A stretch of 64,000 nt of DNA. Source: Vigna angularis (taxonomy: Eukaryota > Streptophyta > Magnoliopsida > Fabales > Fabaceae). The notes under the pieces are model-generated. The model saw nothing but the letters and a program-made list of their open reading frames with translations, ran no database searches and was not told the origin of the DNA. The position numbers were made by a program, and so were the translations under genes. Shown in pieces: positions 33,353 to 46,863 of this stretch (position 1 is the stretch's first letter; every line of letters starts with the position of its first letter). Where the stretch lies: positions 19,376,371-19,440,370 of the forward strand of contig NC_068976.1 in NCBI RefSeq assembly GCF_016808095.1, given 5' to 3'.

Positions 33353-34502
33353 AATGTCCAAAATACAGTCGTATTCCCACACCTTTACCAGATGTACTGG
33401 TAAAGGTGTTCTTGAAATCCAATGGCAGTAGTAAGTATATCTTGATGCCCTGAGGGATGAAACATACCCTGTTTGGACTGCATCTCCAGGGAATCCTGTA
33501 ATCAACAAGTTTATCATAAATAACTATAGAATGTACTTTTAGCAATAAGAAGAAAGTTTAAGAGTAGAAGACTTACAATGCGCTTAGCAATTTGAAGTGC
33601 TGATTCTGATGTGAATTGGCCTGATGATGTCATTCGAGCCCTCTTCCATTTAACATGACGTGAAGGAGGAGAAGGGGGACTAGTGTTTGTCCGAGGCTCA
33701 ATATCACATTCTGATGTATGCTCTTCCCTTAATTTGATCTTTTCAGCCATCAATTTCTCCTCCAATACCTGATAACCCCCTCGAGAAAACCGGTGAGGAG
33801 TATCGTTCTTCGTTTGGACTTCTTGAGGTTTTTTTCTCTTTTTCTGTATTCAGTTATACACCATTAGAGTTAATACTATTAACTAATTGGCTACAATTAC
33901 ATGTAACAAAATAATAAATTTGAATTTACCTCCCAAGATGCAGTAGACCGAATCTGTACAAACTGCCTCCATGTATCCTCATTGATACCATACATATTGC
34001 ATGGAGTCATTCCTCGGTTAATTTTGTCCTCATTCAAAGCCCATCGCGTAGTGAGGTAGGTTTTAAAGTGTCTCCACATGCTTGCAATTGAAGATAATGT
34101 CTTCCCCCTGACAGCTTCAGATGGTACTATATCAAAGTGTGCCTACAGACATAAATCAATTCCTATTGAATATACTAAATAAGAATAAATGCTTATATAG
34201 TACCAACAACTTAAATCAAGATTGCTTACCAAAATATCCTCCCAAAGCAATTTCTTTGTTGATTCATTCACCTGATCCCATGAAGGATGCAAAATCGACA
34301 CCTTCTCACGTGCCAATGCACCTAAATAGCTAGTGAATGTCACCCGGTTCGGACCTGATGGCCTCCCTGTAGCTGCATCAATGTAGACTTGAAGCCTCTT
34401 TTCATTGATGCGTCTTGTCAAGGTCCTCAAACGTGTGCTGCCTCTAAGCTTCTTAACTAAAACCTTTGTAGCATTGTGAAAAGAAGCTGGTGGGCTAGTC
34501 AA
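33353..34502 (-). pseudogene. En/Spm-type transposase-like gene fragment (unit D)
   Basis: Exons 34502-34230, 34142-33930 (213 bases), 33843-33577 (267 bases) and from 33495 downward follow the same splice pattern as the gene at 9.7-11.1 kb. Landmarks: YIDAATGRPSGPNRVTFTSYL, SWDQV, LLWEDIL (exon 1), WRHFKTYLTTRWALNEDKI (exon 2), SRGGYQVLEEKLMAEKIKL and KWKRARMTSSGQFTSESALQ (exon 3). The last exon starts DSLEMQSKQGMFH, then its conserved block (DILAIAIGRPEHPGCVR in unit E) is disrupted by small changes. Catalytic parts are absent. It gives an uninserted reference for the capsid-like insertion. Confidence 0.6.
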
Positions 34503-35828
34503 GTACCTGTACTATGCATTTAAATTTTCGAGACAGAATTCGCATAAGTACATATTTAAATAAACTTATATGCGTATGTGTTGTACAAACAAACATGACT
34601 TAGATTGAAATATTCTCTAACATGTCTTCATCATGCTCAGTATGACTACCATTTACATTGTCTTCGTCTAGATTTAGGCCTCATCATCTCAGGGAAACTC
34701 AAAACAGATTTAGAAAACATTAAAACAAGTATTTTGGTTTTCTTGAAAATTCAAATCCTTTGAAAATGGCATTCCTTTCAAGTTTTGGGTTGAAAGGACC
34801 TAAAAAGTGAGTAGTTTTGAAAGATAAATCTAAAATTTAGTAAAACAAACCTTCCTAGTCTTCAGACCGAATTTTATATGCCTAAAAATAGGATTCAAGA
34901 AAGAATTTTCACGTCAAAATTTATTGAGTCATAATCTAAGCTTTTAGATCTTGAAATGAATTAATTTTTGGTAAAAATGAACCCACTAATATAAAATGTG
35001 TTGTGCAACTCTGATGGTCAATAGATTTAACGAACAACTAGAGTTTCGTGATATAAAGCTAAGGAAAGAAGATTCTATACCAAAATCTCCCCTATTTAAA
35101 ATGTTATCGAGAGCAAAAGTTAACCCGTTTTACAATTTTAGTAATTTTTATGTAATCTAAAATGACTATTTTTACCTTGGGTCTTTTTTACGATAGTTTG
35201 AGTTTGAACTAACTGAATTTTTAATACTAGTTTCATTTACTTATAATGTATTTACTTAAAGCTAAATCACGCTTTCCAATTCTTAGTCAGTTGCTTGCAC
35301 TTGGAACTTTGAATGGAATAGTTGCTTCAACAAACACGTATTACTCTCAGGATCAAATGTGATCCCCTATGTGACAACCACCTTTCACAAAAATCTGCCT
35401 AATATTCGGAAACATAACATCTGTATTTGTCCATAACCAAAATCTTAAACACACCAAAATGGCAAGGGTGAGTTCACACTCTCAGTCTTATAATTTAAAA
35501 TGAACATTTCACCATAACATTCAATCAAACAATTTCTTAAATAACAAAGAGAGAGAGAGACTTTGAGGACCTACCTAGATTGCCATGAGAGAGACAACGA
35601 TGGTGAGGAAAGCAAAGGAGTGCCTGGTGTGGGAGTTGCCATCGGCGCTAAACATAGAAGAATAATTAATATACACCATAGTGAAATTAAAAGTAACGAA
35701 ATTATTAATTAAAATATGTTCTTCAGACACAAAATATCCACAAGTAATGAAATTGTGTTTTAAATTGATTGATCTAGACTGGTGAGTTGAAATGATTATC
35801 AGTCCCAAATGCCACTTTAAACAGATTA
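34503..35828. other. Non-coding spacer of unit D
   Basis: Closely matches the unit C and unit E spacers. No recognisable gene. Confidence 0.45.
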
Positions 35829-35939
35829 AGGTTTTTCTATGAGAGAGAATAAGATACGTTGTTCTTATTTTTAGTTTTTCTTTTTTAAAATTCATTCTTG
35901 GGTGCCACACCATAGAGAAAAGAAAGTTACAATCAAAAG

Positions 35940-36350
35940 GATCCAGGGTTCAGAAGGGGGTTAAAGAGAATGAAGATGGTGAATTGATCGTTCCAAATAC
36001 TCCCCTAACTGTGTTGAAAGCTGATCCTGACCTTGTTAAGGAACATCAGGGAGGTATACATACATTGACTTTATCTTATTATTCTTTTTACTTGTATTTT
36101 ACTATCCTTTTTGTTTTGAAGATCATATGTATGCTTACTGCTGTTATATATCAACTATTGACATTCATGTACCAGTCTGCCTTGGAAAAAAGGATTACCC
36201 GGCATGGTGAGAGCAGCTGACAAAACTAATGCACAAGTGTTACCCTGACAAGTTATTTGCAAATGCTAATTCAACTGATGATTATGATAGTTGGATTTTT
36301 AATGTTAGGATACTCTACTCTCTTGGCTCTAGCAGTTCCTAAGTTCCTAC
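35940..36350 (+). pseudogene. Host-gene exon fragments (unit E)
   Basis: First block reads ELIVPNTPLTVLKADPDLV then KEHQG. Second block starts SALEKRITRHGESS and then shifts frame as in the other units. The gene is unidentified. Confidence 0.45.
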
Positions 36351-37030
36351 AGGGTTGATCATTGCATACACACACTCACTTTCTCTCCGTTCTAGCAGTT
36401 CCTAAGTTTCTATAGTTGATATATGTGTTAGTAAATTCACTAGAGAATTCAAATTCAATCTAACGGCAATCCAAAGTCACAACAACTATATAAGCAGTAA
36501 CATATATAACATGCCAAACATTTACCAATGTTAACTGTAATTTAAATCAACCAAGAATATGCTGAGAAAATAAAGAATTATATTTGCACGAAATGAAAGA
36601 AAGAGAAAAATACCTTAGCAGAGAAAAAATATACAATTAATCTTACCTACATCTTCAAACACTAACACAATAAGATGAGAAAGAAATAAACAAATCCTAA
36701 TAGAGGAAAAAGAAGTGAAATAGAGGGAGATTTAGGATAATGGAATAAAATTTTTACTAAAATTTTACAACATGTTGGTCTGAGTTACACTGAACTTGTA
36801 TTCTTCAAACAATGTCTCAAATCTGAGCTTTGAAGATGAAAACAAAAAAAGATAAAAATTTGATTAGGAGAGAACTCTACTCAGATTTTCCAACAAACAA
36901 CAGTCATTGAGCAAAGTCATACTTCGTGCCAATGTCATAATCATTCAGAAAGATTTAAAGTGTGACTACCATAGCTAGATATACAATTCCAACACGCTCA
37001 TATGTTTAAACTAAGAACTAATCTAAACCT

Positions 37031-39221
37031 TCACATATAATATTGATTAGAGAACTTACTTTTCTTTACGGGGAGATTTGCATTTTCAAATAAATCAGCA
37101 GAGGATGTAGATGTGGAAGTAGAAGCCTGAATATCAGAAGCACGTTTTCTTTTGATAATTTCAACCCATTGTGGATATTCATTTTCTTCAATTATTTGAG
37201 AAATAGCTTTCTCTCCATGCAATCCTTGTGATGTGTACTTATCATCATCATCTTCATCATCACTTAGGTCCACGATCTCCTTTTCCAATTTGAATGTTAC
37301 CCCTGCATGTACAAAAAATATGTGTTAAAACTTAACATTATTTTGTTAACATTATACACTTCAGGCTAAAGCTAGGAGAATGAAGAGTAGTAGATTCTGG
37401 AATACAAGTAAAAAATTGGTTGTTGTCTCAGCATTTCTTGAAAAATACAGCCTCCAGCTCTTCAAGTAATTAACTACGTATACTTTGATCAAATTCAGAG
37501 CAGATACATGTAAATTTTTTTTGTATGGATAAACAAAATGAGTTACCTTCTTTGCATACTTATGTTTGCTCTTTCTTTTGTTCGTATTGAAAGAAAACAT
37601 TTTCAGGAGAAAGGAAGAAACCACAAAAGAGATGACTTGCAGTTTAAAATTAGGACCCTCAAATATTATAGATGACCAGGATTCTACAACAAAATCAAGC
37701 CATGGGTTGAACATCTGAGGAAGACAACGGCAACAATGATGTGTTTGGCTTGAGGATAAGAATGTAAAATACCTTAGGCTGGAAACAGGGGTAATTTGTC
37801 TGTGTGGGGGTCCAATGAATGGTCTGACCTACCATGAGGACCACTTGCTAACTGCCTTACATTGCATTTGCAAGTGGACATCTTAGTCTATACTAAAGTA
37901 ATAAATTCAGTGTGTAAACTTGGATGACTTATTAATGATATTCTTACTTCAACAACAAGATTGAATGAAGTGAGGAGTGTGTGTTCTTAAATTTTGTCTA
38001 CTAATAGTTGCAAACTGTTTTGAGTACTTTAATGTAATCTGGTTCAGTCTTTAATTAATCTAGTTTGAGCAAGAATTGCTTGCCTCACCACACCATTTCA
38101 ATTAATTTACTAAAACATGATTTCCACCAATAGCCATTTCCTTCTTTCAATAAATCTCATGGTTCAGGGCATAAAGAAATATGACTAAAGTATATTAATC
38201 AATTCAGTGTAATCCAATTAAATATTTTTAAAGGAAATTATAAAATGTAAATATGTAAAATAGATGTAAGAGATGAAAAAGAGAACAGAATTTCCATTTT
38301 CATACCTAATGCACCTACAGCATCCTCCTTGTTCCCTTTTTTGGGAGACTGACAAGTGCCAGTATCAACAGAATAATGAGTATCTTCATCCCTTTGTAAA
38401 TAAATAGGCTCTCCAGTGTCATTTTCAAGCTCGTGGTCACTAACATCCTTTTCATCTTTGACAGCGAAAGAAGCTCCAAGACTGGGCTCCACTTCAGTGT
38501 TCCCACAATTAGAGGGATCTTCACTCATCAAAGGCATAGTACTCTCTTCCAACTTCACATCACTGACACGGAGTTTCTTATATCTCCTCTCCAAAGATTC
38601 AAATAATGTCTCTGTCAGTTTACCATTTTCATTCTTCAACCCCTCTATGACAGTCAAATTCTTCTTAACTGCTTCCTCCAATTCAATGTTCTTCATGATA
38701 AGGACATCAAGAGCATTCTTGTCCCCAACCTTCTCCCCCTTCAACACACGGATCTTGTCCCTTAGTTCATTCATAGATTTGACATCATCTAGCATTTTCT
38801 TCCTGAACTCCTTCAGCTCGTACACTTCACGTTGTAAAGCAACGTTCTTTTTCCTTAACTCCTCAATAGCATGTTTTTCAACCAAGCCACCTGTTTTCAC
38901 TTCCTTCAACAATTGCTCATAATTATTCTGGGCTCTCTTCCCCTTTTTATATTGCTCCTCTCTGATTTTCAGTCTCTCTTCGACTTCAATTCTCTCGAGC
39001 CTCTCCAGCTCAATCTTCTCCCTGAGTGGCCCAATTTCCGCCCTAAGTTTTGCTTCCCTCTTTACCAACTCTTGCTCAATTTTATCAAAATCCTCAGTTT
39101 TATACGCAGTACGAAGCACAGTAACTAGGTCGGATATGCTCATTTCACCGTATTCTTTTTTATTGGCGGTCGGAATGGACCTAGGCAAGGACCTAGGTTT
39201 GGTTTTGGGTTGAAATGCCAT
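37031..39221 (-). CDS. Coiled-coil family, copy E
   Basis: Exon 1 is 39221-38306 (ATG; MAFQPKTKPRSLPRSI; donor GTATGA, phase 1) and exon 2 is 37302-37031, about 395 residues. A leader intron lies at 39404-39337. An in-frame stop in the leader supports the 39221 start. Exon 1 has the MSISDLVTVLRTAYKTEDFD block and a continuous coiled coil, and lacks six residues (18 bp) after ENGKLT that copies B, C and F keep. Exon 2 has LSDDEDDDDKY, an IIKRKRASD basic patch, a Ser/Thr run and QYYM then TGA. No frame damage is seen, so it is a good candidate for a working member. Role unknown; nuclear location is inferred from the basic patch only. Confidence 0.65.
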
Positions 39222-39405
39222 GAGAGATCCAAAAGACGCAACTTTTTTTTGTGGGGGAAACTACCGAAGGAAGAAAGTGCTACTACGCTACCTCCTCCGG
39301 TGCAAGTAAACTTGCTACGAAGAAATGGAATTTGAGCTACGGAAAGAGAATTTGTTTTCAGATAAAAAAATGAAAGAATAAAGGAAATGTCATTTGAAAC
39401 GTACC

Positions 39406-39746
39406 TGCTGTGTTTTGATGGTGCTGGTTTTGATTAGAAACAGCAAATCTTTGTTAGCCTGCAAGGAATAAGCAAGAAGATGAAGTGAAAAAGGGCGGTA
39501 ACCACGTATTGAATAAAAGACTGACTACGAAAAGAAAATGAATTTGTAGTATTTCACAAACTTGAGTATATATTTCACAAAATTAAGTATTAATTAAATA
39601 CTTCTTAATTTGTGACAGGCTTCTTCTATCCTACAAAATTTTTAATTAAAAAAAAATATTGGCAAGAATCCATGTTCTTCAATAAGAAGATTTGAGGAAA
39701 AAAAAAACTCTTAAAAAAATTTAAAAAATTCTAAAAAATTGATTTC

Positions 39747-39803
<57 letters not shown>

Positions 39804-40895
39804 TTTAAAATAGTAAAACTTATTTATAATAAAATTATTTATTAATTTTTTAAAATTTTAAAATAATCAAATCTTATTTATTTTAAATCACTATTGTTTA
39901 TAAAATATCAATTTCTAAATGTTTACAAAGATATAATCATCATAACTTCTAAAATATCAATTTTAAAATTTTTACAAATATATAAAAAGATTTGTTTCAA
40001 TATCTAGATATTAATGAATTGAACTTAAAATATATAAAAAAAATCAAGTAAATTGAAAAATAGTTTATCCAAACCCAACTAGAAAATAAACTTCAGCAAC
40101 AAGTTTAACTGAATTAATCGAATTATTGATTTTGTTAACTATATGTTCCAGTTTTTTAGCTAAACTAGTTTATTTTCCACAAACTAAAATAATTTTATTA
40201 TTTAAACTACATTCTTATTATATAAAAGATGGATAAGAGAATTTATCATTTTATTTATTATCTTAATTTCACGTATGAATTATTTTTTAACTCAAATTTA
40301 CATATGATTTCATTTATTAATAATGAATAGCCACCATTATTTAATAGATTAATTCTACAATAATAAACTAAGAAAACTTTTAACATTTTGAAATAGGAAA
40401 AAAACAATCATTACTGAAACTTCAATTTTTCTTAAATAAGAGTATAAAAAGCGCTGTCATTTTTCGTGTAATATATCTATGCATTCTTAATATTGAAACA
40501 AATCTGACAACTTATATTTATTAAGTAAGCAACAATTGAAAATTAAACTAAACGGATTTGAATAATTATCCACCTACTTCAGGAGTAAGCTGCCTATAAA
40601 ACAGAAAATTCAGCACAATGATTGTATCACAAAAACACATGAACACAACATATACTAAAGAAACATTATAATTCTTCAAAACAGCTATACATGTCTTAAA
40701 CATTTCCAAGTTCTATAAATTTACATTCCCCTTGCATGATTGAAATTTTCAAATACTTCCCCCATAAAAAATTCCAAAGCATCCCTATAATCTATGTTTA
40801 TTGACATGTTCTCATTCATCATTTTAAATAGGAAAACATCTCACTGTATCTATGAAAAGGAGCATGAAAAAGATTGAGACAAAAACATTCCTTGT
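39406..40895. other. 5' flank of copy E
   Basis: AT-rich flank shared with other units, with a (TA)n microsatellite expanded at 39750-39799. No coding sequence. Confidence 0.5.
39750..39799. repeat. (TA)n microsatellite
   Basis: About 25 TA units, in the 5' flank of copy E. The equivalent places in units C and D lack it. Confidence 0.95.
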
Positions 40896-42051
40896 TCAAT
40901 GTCCAAAATACTGTCGTATTCCCACACCTTTACCAGCTCCACGAACACAACCAGGATGTTCTGGACGTCCAATAGCAATAGCAAGTATATCTTGACGCCC
41001 GGAGGGATGAAACATACCCTGTTTGGACTGCATCTCCAGGGAATCCTGTAATCGACCAGTTTGTCATAAATAACTATAGAATGTACTTTTAGCAATAAGA
41101 AGAAAGTTTAAGAGTAGAAGACTTACAATGCGCTTAGCAATTTGAAGTGCTGATTCTGATGTGAATTGGCCTGATGATGTCATTCGAGCCCTCTTCCATT
41201 TAACATGACGTGAAGGAGGAGAAGGGGGACTAGTGTTTGTCCGAGGCTCAATATCACATTCTAATGTCTGCTCTTCCCTTAATTTGATCTTTTCAGCCAT
41301 TAATTTCTCCTCCAATACCTGATAACCCCCTCGAGATAACCGGTGAGGAGTATCGTTCTTCTTTTGGAATTCTTGAGCTTTTTTTCTCTTTTTCTGTATT
41401 CAATTATACACCATTATAGTTAATACTAATAACTAATTGCTACAATTACATTTAACAAAATAATAAATTTGAATTTACCTCCCAAGATGCAGTAGACCGA
41501 ATCTCTACAAACTGCTTCCATGTATCCTCATTGATACCATACATACTGCATGGAGTCATTCCTTGGTTAATTTTGTCCTCATTCAAAGCCCATCGCGTGG
41601 TGAGATGGGTTTTAAAGTGTCTCCACAGGTTTGCAATTGAAGATAATGTCTTTCCCCTGACAGCTTCAGATGGTACTATCTCAAAGTGTGCCTACATATA
41701 TAAATCAATTCCTATTTAATATACTAAATAAGAATAAATGCATATAGAGTATAAACAACTTAAATCAAGATTGCTTACCAAAATATCCTCCCAAAGCAAC
41801 TTCTTTGTTGATTCCTTCACCTGATCCCATGAAGGATGCAAAATCGATACCTTCTCACGTGCCAATGCACCTAAATAGCTAGTAAATGTCTCACGGTTCG
41901 GACCTGATGGCCTCCCTGTAGCTTCATCAATGTAGACTTGAAGCCTCTTTTCACCGATGCGTCTTGTCAAGGTCCTCAAACGTGTGCTGCCTCTAACCTT
42001 CTTAGCTAAAACCTTAGTAGCACTGTGAGAAGAAGCAGGTGGGCTAGTCAA
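40896..42051 (-). pseudogene. En/Spm-type transposase-like gene fragment (unit E)
   Basis: Exons 42051-41779, 41691-41479 (213 bases), 41393-41127 (267 bases) and 41045-40896 are all open with GT-AG borders. Landmarks: EATGRPSGPNRETFTSYLG, WRHFKTHLTTRWALNEDKI, SRGGYQVLEEKLMAEKIKL, then DSLEMQSKQGMFHPSGRQD followed by ILAIAIGRPEHPGCVRGAGK, stopping at TGA just after QYFGH. The homologue at 9.75 kb continues about 65 residues beyond this point into a coiled coil, so this copy is truncated by a stop. No DDE catalytic region or CACTA ends are seen. Confidence 0.6.
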
Positions 42052-42059
42052 GTACTTGT

Positions 42060-43389
42060 ACTACGCATGTAAATTTTCGTGACACGAATTCGTATAATAC
42101 AGTTAAGTACATATTTAAATGAAACATATATGTGTTGGACAAACAAACATGACTTAAATTGAAATATTCTCTAACATGTCTTCATCATGCTCAGCATGAC
42201 TACCTTTTACATTGTCTTCGTCTAGATTTAGGCCTCATCATTTCAGGGAAACTCAACAGATTTAGAAAACATTAAAACAAAGTTGTGAATTTTGGTTTTC
42301 TTGAAAATCTCAAATCTTTTGAAAATGCCATTCCTTTCAAGTTTTGGGTTGAATGGACCTAAAAAGTGAGTAGTTTTGAAAGATAAATCTAAAATTTAGT
42401 GAAACAAACCTTCCAAGTCTTCAATCTGAATTTTATATGCCAAAAAATAGGACTAAAGAAAGTAGTTTCACGTCAAAATTTATTGAGTAATAATCTAAGC
42501 TTAGATCTTGAAATGAACTAATTTTTGGTAAAAATGAACGCACTAATCTAAAATGTGTTGTGTAACTCTGATGGTCAATAGATTTAACGAACAACTAGAG
42601 TTTGGTGATATAAAGCTATGGAAAAAAGATTCTATACCAAAATCTACCCTATGTAAAATGTTATCTAAAGCTACAGTTAACCCTTTTTACAATTTTAGAA
42701 ATTTTTATGTAACCTAAAATGACTATTTTTACCTTAGGTCTTTTTTACGATAGTTTGAGTTTGAACTAACTGAGTTTTTAATACTAGTTTCATTTACTTA
42801 TAATGTATTTACTTAAAGCTAAATCATGCTTTCCAATTCTTAGTCAGTTGCTTGCACTTGGAACTTTGAATGGGATAGTTGCTTCAACAAACAAACACAT
42901 ATTACTCTCAGAGATCAAATGTGATCCCCTATGTGACAACCACCTTTCACAAAAATCTGCCTAAAATTCAGTAACATAACATCTGTATTTGCCATAACCA
43001 AAATCTTAAAACACACCAAAATGCAAGGGTGAGTTCACACTCTCAGTCTTATAATTTAAAATGAACATTTCACCATAACATTCAATCAAACAATTTCTTA
43101 AATAACAGAGAGAGAGAGAGTTTGAGGATCTACCTAGATTGGCATGAGAGAGACAATGATGGTGAGGAAACCAAAGGATTGCCTGGTGTGGGAGTTGCCA
43201 ACAGCGCTAAACATCAAAGAATAATTAATATAAACCATAGTGAAATTAAAAGTAACGAAATTATTAATTAAAATATCTTCTTTAGACACAAGATATCCAT
43301 CCACAAGTAACAAAATTGTGTTTTCAATTGATTGATCTAGACTGGTGAGTTGAAATGATTATAAGTGTCAAATGCCACTTTAAACAGAT
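42060..43389. other. Non-coding spacer of unit E
   Basis: Matches the unit C and D spacers. No gene seen. Confidence 0.45.
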
Positions 43390-43469
43390 TATGGTTTTTT
43401 TATGAGAGAGAATAAGATACGTTGTTCTTTTTTAAAATTCATTCTTGGGAGCCACACCATAGAGAAAAG

Positions 43470-43905
43470 AAAGTTACAATCAAAATGATCCAGGGTTCAG
43501 AAGGGGGTTAAAGAGAGTGAAGATGGTGAATTGATCATTCCAAATACTCCCCTACGTGTGTTGAAAGCTGATCCTGACCTTGTTGAGGAACATCAGGGAG
43601 GTATACATGCATTGACTTTATCTTATTATCCTTTTTACTTGTATTTTATTATCCTTTTTGTTGTGAAGATCATATGCTTACTGCTGTTATAAATTAACTT
43701 TTGACATTCATATACCAGTATGCCTCAGAAAAAAGGATTACCAGGTATGGTGACAGCAGCTGACAAAACTAATGCGCAAGTGTTACCCTGACAAGTTATT
43801 TGCAAATGCCAAATCAACTGATGATTATGATAGTTGGATTTTTAATGTTAGGATACTCTACTCTCTTGGCTCTAGCAGTTCCTAAGTTCCTACAGGATTG
43901 GTCAT
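43470..43905 (+). pseudogene. Host-gene exon fragments (unit F)
   Basis: Closest to the unit C version: ADPDLVEEHQG, then a second block with EKRITRYGDSS-like sequence and the same frameshift. Unidentified gene. Confidence 0.45.
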
Positions 43906-44567
43906 TGCATACACACACACACACTCTCTTTCTCTCGGTTCTAGTAGTTCCTAAGTTTCTATAGTTGATAGATGTGTTAGTAAATTCACTAGAGAAATCA
44001 AATTCAATCTAACGGCCAATCCAAAGTCACAACAACTATATAAGCAGTAACATATATAACATGCCAAACATTTAAGAATATTAACTGTAATTTAAATCAA
44101 CCAAGAATATGTTGAGAAAAAAAAGAATTATATTTGCACTAAATGAAAGAAAGAGAAAAATACCTTAGCAGAGGAAGAATATATAATTAATTTTACCTAC
44201 AGCTTCAAACACTAACAGAATAAGATGAGAAAGAAATAAACAAATGCTAATAGAGGAAAAAGAAGTGAAATAGAGGGAGATTTAGGATAATGAAATAAAT
44301 TTTTTACTAAAATTTTACATATTGGTCTGAGTTACATTGAACTTGTATCCTTCAAACAAAGTCTCAAATCTGAGCTTTGAAGATGAAAACAAAAAAAGAT
44401 AAAAATTTGATTAGGAGAGAACTCTCCACTTCAGATTTTCCAACAAATAACAGTCATTGAGCAAAGTCATACTACGTGCCTGTGTCATAATCATTCAGAA
44501 AGATTTAAAGTGTGACTACCATAGCTAGATATACAATTCCTACACGCTGATATGTTTAAACTAAGAA

Positions 44568-46687
44568 CTAATCTAAACTTTTCAAATAATATTGATTAGA
44601 GAACTTACTTCTCTTTGCAGGGAGATTTGGATGTTCATTTTCTTCAATTATTTGAGAAGTAGCTTTCTCTCCCTGCCATCCTTGTGATGTGTACTTATCA
44701 TCATCATCTTCATCATCACTTACGTCCACGATCTCCTTTTCTAATTTGAATTTTACCCCTGCATGTACAAAGAATATGTGTTAAAAGTTAACAGTATTTT
44801 GTTAACATTATATACTTCTGGCAAATGTTAGGAGAATGAAGAGTAGTAGATTCTGAAATACAAGTAAAAAATTGGTTGTTGTCTCAGCATTTCTTGAAAA
44901 ATACAGCCTCCGGCTCTTCAAGTAATTAACTACGTATACTTTGATCAAATTCAGAGCAGATACATGTATTTTTTTTATATGGATAAACAAAATGAGTTAC
45001 CTTCTTTGCATGCTTCTGTTTGCTATTTCTTTTGTTCTTATTGAAAGAAAAGATTATCAGGAGAAAGGAAGAAGAAGAGATGACTTGAAGTTTAAAAGTA
45101 GGACCCTCAAATATTATAGATGACCAGGATTCTACAACAAATCAAGCCATGGGTTGAACATCTGAGGAAGATAACGGGAAGAATGCTGTGTTTGGCTTGA
45201 GGATAAGAACGTAAAATACCTTATGCTGGAAACAGGGGTAATTGACTGTGTGGGGGTCCAATGAATGGTCTGACCTACCATGTGGACCACTTGCTAACTG
45301 CCTTACATTGCATTTGCAAGTGGACGTCTTAGTCTATGCTTCAAAAGTAATAAACTCATTGTGTAAACTTGGATGAACTTATTAATGATATTCTTACTTC
45401 AACAACAAGATTGAATGAAGTGAGGAGTGTGTGTTCTTAAATTTTGTCTACTAATAGTTGCAAACTGTTTTGAGTATTTTAATGTAATCTGGTTCAGTCT
45501 TCAATTAATACAGTTTGAGCAAGAATTGCTTGCTTCACCACACCATTTCAATTAATTTACTAAACCATGGTTTCCGCCAATAGCCATTTCCTTCTCTCAA
45601 TAAATCTCATGGTTCAGCGTATAAAGAAATATGACTGAGGTATATTAATCAATTCAGTGTAATCCAATTAAATATTTTTAAAGGAAATTATAAAAATGTA
45701 AATCTGTATTATAGATGTAAGAGATGAAAAGGAGAACAGAATTTTCATTTCCATACCTGCACCTACAGCATCCTCCTTGTTTCCTTTTTTGGGAGACTGA
45801 CAAGTGCCAGTATCAACAGAGTAATGAGTATCTTCATCCCTTTGTACAGGAACAGGCTCCCCAGCGTCATTTTCAAGCTCGTGGTCACTAACATTCTTTT
45901 CATCTTTGACAGCGAAAGAAACTCCAAGATTAGGCTCCACTTCAGTGTTCCCATAATCAGAGGCATCTTCACTCATCAAAGGCATAGTACTCTCTTCCAA
46001 CTTCACATCACTGACACGGAGTCTACTATATCTCTTCTCCAAATATTCAAATAATGTCTTAAGTTCGTGCTTCTCGTCTGTCAGTTTACCATTTTCATTC
46101 TTCAACCCCTCTATGACAGTCAAATTCTTCTTAACTGCTTCCTCCAATTCAATGTTCTTCATGATAAGGACAGCAAGAGCATTTTTGTCCCCAACCTTCT
46201 CCTCTTTCAACACACGGATCTTATCCTTTATTTCATCCATGGATTGGACATCATCTAGCATTTTTTTCCTGGACTCCTTCAGCTCATAAACTTCACTTTC
46301 TAAAGCAACGTTCTTTTTCCTTAACTCCTCAATAGCATGTTTTTCAACCAAGCCACCTGTTTTCACTTCCTTCAACAACTGCTCATAATTATCCTGGGCT
46401 CTCTTCCCCTTTTCACATTGCTCCTCTCTGATTTTCAGTCTCTCTTCGACTTCAATTCTCTCTAGCCTCTCCAGCTCAACCTTCTCCCTGAGTGGCCCAA
46501 TTTCCGCCCTAAGTTTTGCTTCCCTCTTTACCAACTCTTGCTCAATTTTATCAAAATCCTCAGTTTTATACGCAGTACGCAGCACAGTAACTAGGTCCGA
46601 TATACTCATTTCACCGTATTCTTTTTCATTGGCGATCGGGATGGACCTGCGCAAGGACCCAGGTTCGGTTTTGGGTTCAAATGTCAT
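44568..46687 (-). CDS. Coiled-coil family, copy F (lacks basic/Ser-Thr segment)
   Basis: Exon 1 is 46687-45757 (ATG; MTFEPKTEPGSLRRSIP; phase 1) and exon 2 is 44758-44568, about 373 residues. Exon 1 is complete, with the MSISDLVTVLRTAYKTEDFD block and the full coiled coil. Three bases are missing just before the donor, costing one Leu. Exon 2 keeps the acidic DVSDDEDDDDKY start, but about 93 bases (31 codons) are deleted in frame. This removes the IIKRKRASD basic patch and the Ser/Thr run, so EENEHP joins directly to NLPAKRSKF. It also stops differently: the usual ATG TGA is changed, and the frame ends four codons later at TAG. If nuclear targeting depends on the lost patch, this copy would behave differently. 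Confidence 0.6.
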
Positions 46688-46863
46688 AAGAGATCCAAAA
46701 AATGCAAGCTTTTTTTGTGGAGATACTAGCGAAGTAAGAAGGTGCTGCTACAGCTACCTCTGATGCAAGTAAACTTGCTAAGTAGAAATGGAATTTGAGC
46801 TACGGAAAGAGAAATTGTTTTCAGATAAAAAAAAATGAAAGAATAAAGGAAATGGAATTTGAG

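Larger units (their letters stand above)
28330..35828. repeat. Tandem array unit 2 (unit D)
   Basis: Same order as unit C. It carries the inserted LTR-like element at 28916-29463 and a heavily deleted coiled-coil gene. Its coiled-coil copy shares an 18-bp deletion with copy E, which indicates that units D and E are sister duplicates. Confidence 0.85.
35829..43389. repeat. Tandem array unit 3 (unit E)
   Basis: The least disturbed full unit. All components are present and there is no large insertion, so it is the best reference for reading events in the other units. Confidence 0.85.
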
